Shown here in pieces: positions 34,984 to 42,253 of a stretch of 64,000 bases of DNA. Source of the DNA: Actinomyces capricornis (GTDB taxonomy: Bacteria > Actinomycetota > Actinomycetes > Actinomycetales > Actinomycetaceae); contig NZ_AP025017.1 of NCBI RefSeq assembly GCF_019974135.1, positions 2,976,001 to 3,040,000 of the forward strand. The letters are read 5' to 3'. Each line of letters starts with the position of its first letter. Position 1 is the stretch's first letter. The notes beneath the pieces are model-generated. The model saw nothing but the letters and a program-made list of their open reading frames with translations. It made no database searches and was not told where the DNA came from. A program made the position numbers and the translations under genes.

Positions 34984-36357
34984 TCAGCCGTGGTTGTGCA
35001 GCGGCTTGCCGGCGAGTGCCATGGCAGCCTCGCCGAGGGTCTCGTTCTGGGTGGGGTGGGCGTGGATGAGTGAGGCGACGTCCTGGGCATCGGCCTCCCA
35101 GGAGACCATGAGCTGTCCCTCACCGACCTGCTCGCCCATCCGGGTGCCGATGGCGTGGAAGCCCAGGATCGGGCCGTCCTTGAGGGACACGAGCTTGACG
35201 AATCCCTGGGTGCCCAGGATCTGGCTCTTGGCGTTGCCGGCGACGTTGAACTCCGCGGTAGTCACCGAGTCCCTGCCGTGGATCTCCACCGCCTTGGCCT
35301 CCGACAGGCCCACCGAGGCGATCTCGGGCTCGCAGAAGGTCACCTTGGGGACGAGGTTGTCGTCGACCGGCTGGGGGTCCAGGCCGGCGATCCGCTCGGC
35401 CACGGCGATGCCCTGGGCGAAGCCGCGGTGGGCGAGCTGGACACCGGGGACGATATCGCCCACGGCCCACACGCCCTCAACATTGGTGCGGCAGTGCTCG
35501 TCGGTCAGGACGAAGCCGCGGTCCATGGCGATCCCGGCCTCCTCATAGCCCAGGTCCTTGGTGGCCGGGCCGCGGCCCACCGCGATGAGCAGGACCTCGG
35601 CGTCGTAGGTCTTACCGTCGGCGGTGCGCACGGTCACGCCGCCCTCATGGCGCTCCACGGACTCGAACATCGTGTTGGTGTGGAAGGCGATCTTGCGCTT
35701 GCGGAAGGCGCGCTCGAGCTGCTTGGAGATGGCCTCGTCCTCATTGGGGACCAAGTGGGGCAGGCCCTCGATGATGGTGACTTGACTGCCCAGGGAGGCC
35801 CAGGCGGAGGCGAACTCCACGCCGATAACCCCACCGCCCAGGATGATGGCCGAGGCGGGCACGTGGTCCAGCTCCAGGGCCTCCTCGGAGGTCATGACGC
35901 CACCGGAGATCTCCTGGCCGATGGTCTTGGCGTAGGAGCCCGAGGCCAGGATGACGTTCTTGCCGCTCAGGCGCCGGCCGTCGACCTCGACGGTGCGAGG
36001 GTCCACCAGGCGGCCCCAGCCGTGGACGACCTCGATGCCGCGTGAGGACACCAGGCCCTCCAGGCCCTTGTACATCCGGGAGACGATCCCGTTCTTGTAC
36101 TTCTGGACCCCGGCCATGTCCACGCCCTCGAAGGCGGCCTGGATGCCCAGGGCCCCGGCCTCGCGCACCGCTTCGGCCGTCTCAGCGGCGTGGAGCACGG
36201 CCTTGGTGGGCACGCACCCGCGGTGCAGGCAGGTGCCGCCGACCTTGTCGGCCTCCACCAGCGCCACCTTGAGTCCCAACTGGGCGCCGCGCAGGGCGGC
36301 GGCGTAGCCGCCCGAGCCCGCGCCCAGAATGACCATGTCGTAGACGGTCTCTGTCAC
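34984..36357 (-). CDS. lpdA: Dihydrolipoyl dehydrogenase (E3)
   Basis: Flavoprotein that reoxidises the dihydrolipoyl groups of E2 with NAD. 457 residues. N-terminal FAD site MVILGAGSGGYAAALRGAQLG, redox-active disulfide GGTCLHRGCVPTK (Cys43/Cys48), second dinucleotide site AIILGGGVIGVEFASAWASLG for NAD, GVWAVGDI near 310, and the C-terminal active-site His-Glu pair in HAHPTQNETLGEAA. First gene of lpdA-sucB. pepA lies upstream on the same strand behind a terminator-like hairpin. Confidence 0.96.
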   Translation of the reverse strand: MTETVYDMVILGAGSGGYAAALRGAQLGLKVALVEADKVGGTCLHRGCVPTKAVLHAAETAEAVREAGALGIQAAFEGVDMAGVQKYKNGIVSRMYKGLEGLVSSRGIEVVHGWGRLVDPRTVEVDGRRLSGKNVILASGSYAKTIGQEISGGVMTSEEALELDHVPASAIILGGGVIGVEFASAWASLGSQVTIIEGLPHLVPNEDEAISKQLERAFRKRKIAFHTNTMFESVERHEGGVTVRTADGKTYDAEVLLIAVGRGPATKDLGYEEAGIAMDRGFVLTDEHCRTNVEGVWAVGDIVPGVQLAHRGFAQGIAVAERIAGLDPQPVDDNLVPKVTFCEPEIASVGLSEAKAVEIHGRDSVTTAEFNVAGNAKSQILGTQGFVKLVSLKDGPILGFHAIGTRMGEQVGEGQLMVSWEADAQDVASLIHAHPTQNETLGEAAMALAGKPLHNHG

Positions 36358-36528
36358 GAATTCACTCCTTGTGTTTCGGTCCGGCCGCTCCTATGGGGCG
36401 CCTCTGCACGTGGGTCATTGTGTCACCCGAGGCCGGGATGCACCGAACGGACACCGGTCACGATCGGGACCAGAGTCCCTCAAGCGGCATGAGAACGGTC
36501 ACTGAATGGTCACCGAGCCGGCGGTGGA

Positions 36529-36570
36529 CCGGGCCGACGGCGAGGTGCTGGGGCAACGTCGTCGGCCCGG
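36529..36570 (-). terminator. Terminator after pepA
   Basis: CCGGGCCGAC (36529-36538) pairs exactly with GTCGGCCCGG (36561-36570), a 10-bp stem just past the pepA stop at 36575. An overlapping alternative pairing, GAGGTGC with GCACCTC, also exists. Confidence 0.5.
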
Positions 36571-36574
36571 CACC

Positions 36575-38290
36575 TCAGTGGGTCAGGGCGCGTGAGCGAA
36601 GCAGTTCCAGGAGGGTGGCCACGCCCATGCCGGTGCCGCCGCTGGGGGTCAGGCCCCAGGCGGACTTGTCGTTGAAGGCGGGGCCCGCCACATCCAGGTG
36701 CGCCCAGGGCGTATCCCCGACGAACTCGCGCAGGAACAGGCCTGCGGTGAGCATCCCCCCGGCTCGGGAGGAGGTGTTGGCATTGATGAGGTCTGCCACG
36801 GTGGACTTCAGGGCGGGGCGCAGGCCCGAGGGCAGGGGCATGGGCCAGAAGGCCTCGCCTGCGCGCTGCGCGGCGGCCACGACCTCCTCGCGCAGGGTGG
36901 GGGTGCCCATGACTCCGGCCACGTGGTCGCCCAGGGCCACGATCTGGGCTCCGGTGAGGGTGGCCACATCCAGGACGGCGTCGGGCTGCTCGGTCACCGC
37001 CCGGGCGAGGGCGTCGGCCATGACGAGGCGGCCCTCGGCATCGGTGTTGGTCACCTCGACGGTCTTCCCGGAGAGCATGGTGATGATGTCGCTGGGGCGC
37101 TGCGCGCCGGGGCCGGGCATGTTCTCCGCCAGGGCCAGCCAGCCGGTGACCCGCACGGGCAGCTCGAGGCGGGCGGCGGCCAGGACGGCCCCCAGGACGG
37201 CGGCGGCGCCGGCCATGTCCGACTTCATCTCGGGCATGGAGGCGGGCGGCTTGAGGGACAGGCCGCCGGAGTCGAAGGTGATGCCCTTGCCGATGAGTGC
37301 CACATGGCCCTCGGCCTGCGGCGGGGCCCACTCCAGGCGGACCAGGCGCGGGGGCTGGTCCGAGCCCTGCCCGACGGCGAGGATGCCGCCGAAGCCCTCC
37401 TGGGCCAGGGCGTGCTCGTCCCACACCTCGGCGGTCACTGAGGCCTCCTCGGCGACCTGGACGGCGCGCTGGGCGAAGGCCTGCGGAGTGAGCCGGTTGG
37501 GCGGCTCGTTGACCAGGTCCCGGGCCAGGGTGGTGGCCTCGGCCAGGGCGAGGGCGAAGGACAGCGCCTCCTCGGCCTCCGGCCCGCTGGCCAGGGGGGA
37601 GAGGACGGTCACGCGCTCCACGGGCGCCTTGGGCGCGCCTGCGCCGCCGGCTGTCGCCGCCCCGGGGGCGCTGGTGCTGGTCGCTGCAGCCGGGTCCTGG
37701 GTGTCCTGCGAGTCCGATGAGGCCGCTGAGCCGGTGGAGCCCGTGCTGCTCCCGGTGCCTTCCCTCCCCGACCAGCGGTAGGCCCCCAGGGCGGCGCCCT
37801 GGATGACACTGGCGAGCTCGGTGTCGTTGAGGGTCGGTAGCGCCATGACCGCCCAGCTGCACCCGGCCAGGGCCCGGGAGGCGCGTCCCGCCGCCCGCCG
37901 CAGCAGGCCGGCGCGGTCGGCTCCCAGGGCCGCCTCGTCGTCGACGGTGCCCGCCAGGGCGGGGTCGGAGTTGGCCCAGGCCGCCCCCAGGCCGACCACG
38001 AGCAGGATCTCGGGCCCCTCATAGTCCTCGTCGGTGACGACCGAGGCGGGCAGGTGCTGGACGGCGTCCTGCCCCCCGGTGAACCCGAGGCGCGGCAGGA
38101 GCCCGGCGAGGGCGTCGGTGTCGACGCCGGTGCCCACGGCGCCGTCGATGAGCAGGATCGGGCGGGTGTCGTCGTCCTGGCTCGGGGCGGCGGCCAGGAC
38201 CAGTATCTCGGGGCTGGGCTTGAGCGGCTCCTGGGCCGAATCACTCCTGCTGGCGGTGGGAAGGACGCTGGACAGCTCGAAAGTGCTCAC
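36575..38290 (-). CDS. pepA: Leucyl aminopeptidase, M17 family
   Basis: Two-metal cytosolic aminopeptidase. 571 residues versus ~500 usual. N-terminal macro-like domain (ILVLAAAPSQDD to IQGAALGAYRW) followed by a ~60-residue Ala/Ser/Thr/Gly insertion (about 170-230), then the catalytic domain: RDLVNEPPNRLTPQAFA, LIGKGITFDSGGLSLKP (metal-binding Lys and Asp), MKSDMAGAAAVLGA, and NTDAEGRLVMADAL near 413. The insertion lies between domains and should not disturb catalysis. E. coli PepA also binds DNA at Xer sites; no evidence for that here. Known neighbour of lpd/sucB in mycobacteria (pepB). Confidence 0.93.
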   Translation of the reverse strand: MSTFELSSVLPTASRSDSAQEPLKPSPEILVLAAAPSQDDDTRPILLIDGAVGTGVDTDALAGLLPRLGFTGGQDAVQHLPASVVTDEDYEGPEILLVVGLGAAWANSDPALAGTVDDEAALGADRAGLLRRAAGRASRALAGCSWAVMALPTLNDTELASVIQGAALGAYRWSGREGTGSSTGSTGSAASSDSQDTQDPAAATSTSAPGAATAGGAGAPKAPVERVTVLSPLASGPEAEEALSFALALAEATTLARDLVNEPPNRLTPQAFAQRAVQVAEEASVTAEVWDEHALAQEGFGGILAVGQGSDQPPRLVRLEWAPPQAEGHVALIGKGITFDSGGLSLKPPASMPEMKSDMAGAAAVLGAVLAAARLELPVRVTGWLALAENMPGPGAQRPSDIITMLSGKTVEVTNTDAEGRLVMADALARAVTEQPDAVLDVATLTGAQIVALGDHVAGVMGTPTLREEVVAAAQRAGEAFWPMPLPSGLRPALKSTVADLINANTSSRAGGMLTAGLFLREFVGDTPWAHLDVAGPAFNDKSAWGLTPSGGTGMGVATLLELLRSRALTH

Positions 38291-38410
38291 GGCGTGAATG
38301 GTAACGTCGTCGCCGTCGGCAGTAGGGGAGCGGTCCCTGCGTGCCGGGTCGTCCCGGTTCCCCCAGCGGGGGAGAAGATCTCACTGAAACCTTGAAAGGT
38401 ATGCGCACCC

Positions 38411-38983
38411 ATGGATGAGCGCCCCCAGGTTCGCACGGTTGATGACACCCGTCGGCCCGCCTACGGCCTGGGGCGCATCCTCGTCGCCGTCTTCGCCGTC
38501 GTCGGCCTGGTCATCCTCGTGCCCGCGGTCTTGATGCTGGTGCGTGAGCCCCATGCGGCGCCGGTGATGGAGTCCTTCAACGTCATCGGCGGGATGCTCT
38601 ACATCCTGCTGGCGGTCTGCGTGGCCCACAACGGGCGGCGCATGCGCAATATCGGCTGGATGAGCCTGGCTGCGCTGGCGACCATGGCTGTGCTGATCGG
38701 CGCCCTGACCCTGTCCGCTCCGATGCCGGGCCTGGAGTACTCGGTGTGGGCTGAGGGCGGGGTGCGGCTGTGGTACTTGCCGGCGGTGCTGCCGGTGGTG
38801 GCTGCGGTGTGGATGTGGCTGTCCGACCCGAGGCGCATCGTCATCAACGCCGAGCGGATCACGGAGCTCTCCGACTCCCTGGCCGGCTCTCTGGAGCGCA
38901 CCCGCGCCAGTCTTCCTGGGGGGCAGGCGGCGGATAAGGGTGATGAGGCGCCGTCACCCGGGCAGGACGGCGCAGCGTGCTGA
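38411..38983 (+). CDS. Four-helix membrane protein, unknown function
   Basis: 190 residues, no family recognised. Four membrane helices are visible: ILVAVFAVVGLVILVPAVLM at ~23-45, VIGGMLYILLAVCVAH at ~57-73, MSLAALATMAVLIGALTLS at ~83-102, and YLPAVLPVVAAVWMWL at ~121-138. The remaining ~50 residues are hydrophilic, start with DPRRIVINAERITEL, and are probably cytoplasmic. Start ATG 38411 follows a GAAAGG 6 bases upstream. It is divergent from pepA and followed by palindromic element B. Nothing suggests a specific role. Confidence 0.7.
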   Translation: MDERPQVRTVDDTRRPAYGLGRILVAVFAVVGLVILVPAVLMLVREPHAAPVMESFNVIGGMLYILLAVCVAHNGRRMRNIGWMSLAALATMAVLIGALTLSAPMPGLEYSVWAEGGVRLWYLPAVLPVVAAVWMWLSDPRRIVINAERITELSDSLAGSLERTRASLPGGQAADKGDEAPSPGQDGAAC

Positions 38984-39437
38984 GGGCCTGACGGGGCTGG
39001 TGGCGGCGTGAGAACTGTGGCGGTCTCCGAACTCGGTGGTGGAGGCGTCCTCTGCGACCCCGTGTGAGCCGTGCCGGTGAGCCCGTGCCTGGAGGACGCG
39101 CACTCCGCTCAGAGCCGTGGAGGTCTTCCGAGCCGTTCCGCCGTAGACAGAGGGCGCGGATGTTGTGGCTCACCTTGAGCGTCACTTCGCGACAAGGGCG
39201 TCGCTTCGCGAAAAGCGCGACACCTGTAGGTGCCGTCAAAGTCGTGAAGTGATGCCTTTGTCGCGAAGTGACGTCGAACGTGCCGGCCCCGCCCACTGGT
39301 GCAGGCCTTTATTGTAGATTCGGATACCTCAGCGTGTCGTATCCGCTATCCACTACGCACTGTCCACATCGTTCGTAACCTCCCAGGGAAGAAGCGCAGG
39401 ACTGCCGGCACGCCAGGGGATTTGGGCCGACTGACCC
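38984..39437. other. Convergent intergenic region with palindromic element
   Basis: 454 bases between the membrane protein and the LysR gene. It holds palindromic element B (39170-39282) and, further right, a 7-bp inverted repeat (CGGATAC/GTATCCG near 39319-39343) that may end the LysR transcript. The right part, from ~39300, is less GC-rich than the surroundings. No gene seen. Confidence 0.5.
39170..39282. repeat. Palindromic element, copy B (~110 bp)
   Basis: Two 33-base arms (39179-39211 and 39242-39274) are inverted repeats whose few differences are G for A opposite T, so an RNA copy would still pair through G-U. The centre CACCT-GT-AGGTG forms its own stem. The arms carry the same tandem ~20-base unit as copy A at 31024-31130 (for example GTCACTTCGCGACAAG, then GTCGCTTCGCGAAAAG). 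The outer flanks (CTCACCTTGAGCGTCAC) also match copy A (CTCACGTTGGGCGTCGC, read inverted). Confidence 0.8.
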
Positions 39438-40334
39438 TCATCGCGTGACGGCGAGCTCCGTCCCCGCAGCGTGACCGCTGCCAGCGATGAGGTCGCACAG
39501 GGCCCGCACCGCAGGGTCGGTGCGGCTTTTGGCAGTGAAGACCGCGATCGGCGGATGGTCGGGGGCATGGCGCAGCTGGTGGACCTTGACGGGTTGCCCG
39601 GGAGCCGTCGTGCTGGACTCGGCGACCAGCGCCACTCCCATGCCGGTGGAGACCAGGTCGCGGATGCTGTGCGGGCTGTGCGTCGCCATGAGGATCTGCG
39701 GGGCAAACCCCTCCTGCGCCGTGCACCGCATCAAGATGTCGTGCAGGCCGCTGCCTTGCGGTAGGCATATGAATGGCTCCTCGGCAACCTGTCGCACGTT
39801 GGTCAGGGAGCGCTCGTCGTCAGTGCTCGTGATGAGGACGATGTGCTCATCGGCCACGGTATGGGTGATGAACCTCGAGTCTGGGGCGTGCAGAGGACCG
39901 ATGACCACATCGAGCTCGGCGGCGGCGAGGCGGTCCAGGAGTGCGTCGACCAGGTCACTGGATAGGTCCAGGCTGACACCGGGGTAGGTACGTCGGAATC
40001 GGGCAAGCAGGTCGGCAAGAGGAAGGTCTCCGACGATGGGGGTCGCACCGATGCGGACGTGGCCGCGCAGGGCAGCGGCATGGGCGGCCATCTCCTGGCG
40101 GGCCGCCTCCAGCTCATCCATGATCCGGCGGGTCCGGTGCAGTAGCCGCTCGCCTGCCGGAGTGAGGGTGATACTCCTCGCCGTGCGTATCAGCAGTTGG
40201 ACCCCCAGAGTCCTCTCAAGCTGCTTGATCTGAGCGGAGACTGAGGGCTGTGCCACGTGCAGTGCCTCGGCGGCGCGGGTGAAGCCGCAATGGCGGACGA
40301 CCGCCTCGAAGTAGATGAGGTGACGCAACTCCAC
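39438..40334 (-). CDS. LysR-family transcriptional regulator
   Basis: 298 residues. The N-terminal winged helix-turn-helix (LRHLIYFEAVVRHCGFTRAAEALHVAQPSVSAQIKQLE) is followed by the linker helix and a two-lobed effector domain starting HVRIGATPIVGDLPLADLL. Effector unknown. It is divergent from an aldo-keto reductase gene with 70 bases between the starts, the usual LysR arrangement in which the regulator acts on its neighbour and on itself. Codon use in this pair is slightly less GC-extreme than in flanking genes, which may indicate a later arrival. Confidence 0.92.
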   Translation of the reverse strand: MELRHLIYFEAVVRHCGFTRAAEALHVAQPSVSAQIKQLERTLGVQLLIRTARSITLTPAGERLLHRTRRIMDELEAARQEMAAHAAALRGHVRIGATPIVGDLPLADLLARFRRTYPGVSLDLSSDLVDALLDRLAAAELDVVIGPLHAPDSRFITHTVADEHIVLITSTDDERSLTNVRQVAEEPFICLPQGSGLHDILMRCTAQEGFAPQILMATHSPHSIRDLVSTGMGVALVAESSTTAPGQPVKVHQLRHAPDHPPIAVFTAKSRTDPAVRALCDLIAGSGHAAGTELAVTR

Positions 40335-40404
40335 GTTGCCATACTACAGGACTATTGGGTCTATCACTGATGAGTCTTCGACTCATGGCGCGTTCGTGCG
40401 GACC
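40335..40404. promoter_or_regulatory. Divergent LysR/aldo-keto reductase control region
   Basis: This 70-base gap separates the two start codons and includes the locally AT-rich stretch near 40340-40380. A LysR box (T-N11-A) is expected here; GATGAGTCTTCGACTCATG (40368-40386) contains the imperfect inverted repeat ATGAGTC-TTC-GACTCAT, a good candidate operator. Confidence 0.5.
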
Positions 40405-41412
40405 ATGGACGGCATGGAACAACGACGACTCGGCACGCACAACGGCCTGACCACCTCGGCGATCGGATTGGGTTGTATGGGCCTGTCCCAGGGCTACGGC
40501 CCGACGGACGACGAGACCTCCACCCGGACGATCCATGCCGCGCTCGATGCGGGGATCACCCTGTTCGACACGGCGATGAGCTACGGGCAAGGGCGTAACG
40601 AGGCACTCCTCGGCCACGCCCTGCACGGGTTCCCCCAGGCGCAGATCGCGACCAAGTTCGGCATTGCGCGCCGTGAAAGCGGCGTGGTTCTGGATGCTCA
40701 CCCTGATCGGGTGCGAGGCTACTGCGAGGCCTCTTTGCGGCGCCTGGGGCGCGAGATCATCGACCTGTATTACCTGCACCGGGTCGACCCCGATGTCCCC
40801 TTGGCTGACACCATCGGGGCGATGTCCACCCTCGTGGATGCCGGGCTGGTGCGCCACCTGGGGGTCAGCGAGGTCACCGCGCAGCAGCTGGAGGAAGCCC
40901 ACCGGGTCCATCCGATCGCAGCGGTGCAGTTCGAGTGGTCCCTCATGTGGCGCGAGCCTGAGCACAATCTCATCCCTGAAGCGCGTCGTCTGGGCATCGG
41001 GTTAGTGCCCTACAGTCCTTTGGGGCGTGGCTTGCTTACCGCCGCATTGGAGCGTCACGAGATCCCGCAGAGCACCTTCCGAGCCATGGACCCGCGCTTC
41101 ACCGGCGAGGCCCTGGAGGGCAACCTCCGCCAGATCAGGGTCTTGCAGCAGCTGGCAAGGGGCCTGGGAGTGAGCGCAGGGCAGCTGGCCCTGGCCTGGC
41201 TGCTCGCGCAGGGTGACGACGTCGTTCCCATTCCCGGCACGCGCAGCCCTCAGCGGGTCATGGATAATGCAGCCGCAGCGCGGATACTGCTCGACGACGG
41301 TGCACTGAATGACCTGAAGGCGGCCGTTCCCGACAGCGGCTGGCTCGGGGACCGGCGCTCCTTCGCCGTGCCCGTCACCAAGCGCCCCAAGAGCGGGCCT
41401 GTCAAGAGTTGA
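40405..41412 (+). CDS. Aldo/keto reductase
   Basis: 335-residue NADPH-dependent oxidoreductase of the aldo-keto reductase barrel. The catalytic tetrad is visible: Asp and Tyr in FDTAMSYG, Lys in ATKFG, His in YYLHRVD. Cofactor contacts follow in VPYSPLGRGLL and PIPGTRSPQRVMDNAAA. It resembles the YakC/Tas-like class (GLGCMGLSQGYG) rather than the sugar reductases. ATG 40405 (MDGMEQRRLG) is chosen; MEQRRLG three codons later is also possible, and a longer frame to 40336 would cover the operator. Probably controlled by the divergent LysR. Confidence 0.92.
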   Translation: MDGMEQRRLGTHNGLTTSAIGLGCMGLSQGYGPTDDETSTRTIHAALDAGITLFDTAMSYGQGRNEALLGHALHGFPQAQIATKFGIARRESGVVLDAHPDRVRGYCEASLRRLGREIIDLYYLHRVDPDVPLADTIGAMSTLVDAGLVRHLGVSEVTAQQLEEAHRVHPIAAVQFEWSLMWREPEHNLIPEARRLGIGLVPYSPLGRGLLTAALERHEIPQSTFRAMDPRFTGEALEGNLRQIRVLQQLARGLGVSAGQLALAWLLAQGDDVVPIPGTRSPQRVMDNAAAARILLDDGALNDLKAAVPDSGWLGDRRSFAVPVTKRPKSGPVKS

Positions 41413-41574
41413 GCCCTGATCCCCACGAGGGCGGACTCCTGGGGGTGAGGCTGCCTCAGGGTGGGGGCGCCGCCCGATCGTGCAGACGCCGGCGTCATTG
41501 CAAGTCCTGGCGGAGCACGGGGAGTGGGAGGAGCCTGGATGAGCCCGAGAGAGGGAGAGACGGCAGGGGGTGAC

Positions 41575-41606
41575 GGGGGCCGGGACTGCAAGCAGTCCCG
41601 GCCCCC
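41575..41606. terminator. Terminator, 15-bp perfect stem
   Basis: 41575-41589 and 41592-41606 are exact inverted repeats with a 2-base loop. It follows tRNA-Val(CAC) by 3 bases on the minus strand and the aldo-keto reductase on the plus strand, so it can end both. Confidence 0.75.
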
Positions 41607-41609
41607 GGT

Positions 41610-41684
41610 GGTGGGCGATACTGGAATCGAACCAGTGACCTCCTCGGTGTGAACGAGGCGCTCTAACCCCTGAGCCAATCGCCC
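41610..41684 (-). tRNA. tRNA-Val (anticodon CAC)
   Basis: Acceptor GGGCGAT/ATCGCCC, D arm GCTC/GAGC, anticodon arm CCTCG-TTCACAC-CGAGG, T arm ACTGG-TTCGATT-CCAGT, A73 and an encoded CCA. Divergent from the three tRNA genes on the plus strand. Confidence 0.97.
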
Positions 41685-41696
41685 GGTGCGGCGCTA

Positions 41697-41793
41697 ACCA
41701 TAGCCAGCGCGCAGGCTGCGGAGCAAACAGTGGGCCGGTGAGGTGAATCACCGGCCCACTGTTTGCGGGCGGCAGGAGTCGGAGTGCTATGGT
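41697..41793. promoter_or_regulatory. Back-to-back tRNA promoters on a 19-bp palindrome
   Basis: 41723-41741 and 41748-41766 are exact 19-base inverted repeats with a 6-base centre. Both ends read GTTTGC outward. On the minus strand TTGCTC (41726-41721) is followed after 18 bases by TATGGT (41702-41697), just before tRNA-Val. On the plus strand TTGCGG (41763-41768) is followed after 19 bases by TATGGT (41788-41793), before tRNA-Gly. The -35 boxes thus lie at the two ends of the palindrome and the -10 boxes are identical. Confidence 0.6.
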
Positions 41794-41836
41794 TCTCCAG
41801 CATCGAGCGGCTCCCCAGGGGGTTGCGAGGCATCAC

Positions 41837-41909
41837 GCGGATGTGGCTCAGTTGGTAGAGCATCACCTTGCCAAGGTGAGGGTCGCGGGTTCGAGTCCCG
41901 TCATCCGCT
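41837..41909 (+). tRNA. tRNA-Gly (anticodon GCC)
   Basis: Acceptor GCGGATG/CATCCGC, D arm GCTC/GAGC, anticodon arm TCACC-TTGCCAA-GGTGA, T arm GCGGG-TTCGAGT-CCCGT and T73. CCA is not encoded. First of three tRNA genes that are probably co-transcribed. Confidence 0.97.
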
Positions 41910-41946
41910 CCGAGGAGCCGGGAGCGCCCAGCCCCCTGCCTCTCAT

Positions 41947-42017
41947 GGTGGGTTGGCCGAGAGGTTAGGCACCGGCCTGCAAAGCCGTTGACACCGGTTC
42001 GAATCCGGTACCCACCT
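41947..42017 (+). tRNA. tRNA-Cys (anticodon GCA)
   Basis: Acceptor GGTGGGT/ACCCACC, anticodon loop CTGCAAA, T arm ACCGG-TTCGAAT-CCGGT, and discriminator T73, the main identity base of tRNA-Cys. CCA not encoded. Confidence 0.96.
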
Positions 42018-42018
42018 C

Positions 42019-42093
42019 GGGCGATTGGCGCAGCGGTAGCGCGCTTCCCTGACACGGAAGAGGTCACTGGTTCGAACCCAGTATCGCCCACCA
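42019..42093 (+). tRNA. tRNA-Val (anticodon GAC)
   Basis: Acceptor GGGCGAT/ATCGCCC, anticodon arm CTTCC-CTGACAC-GGAAG, T arm ACTGG-TTCGAAC-CCAGT, A73 and encoded CCA. It begins 1 base after tRNA-Cys. Confidence 0.97.
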
Positions 42094-42253
42094 CCCGTTC
42101 TCCGGCGCGCAGAGCACACAGGGGCGCTGGCCCCGCCCTCCGTCTCAGCCCAGCAGCCCCAGGGCCTCGAAGGCCCTGGCCAGGCCACCATCCACCTCCT
42201 CGCCGGTCAGCCGGTGGGCGGCCGTGACATCGCTGCGTCGTAGTCTTGCCCGC

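Noticed and set aside
39319..39343. Insertion-sequence end or att site at the CGGATAC/GTATCCG inverted repeat
   Set aside because: Only 7 bp long, no transposase or target duplication nearby; a weak terminator of the LysR gene is enough to explain it.
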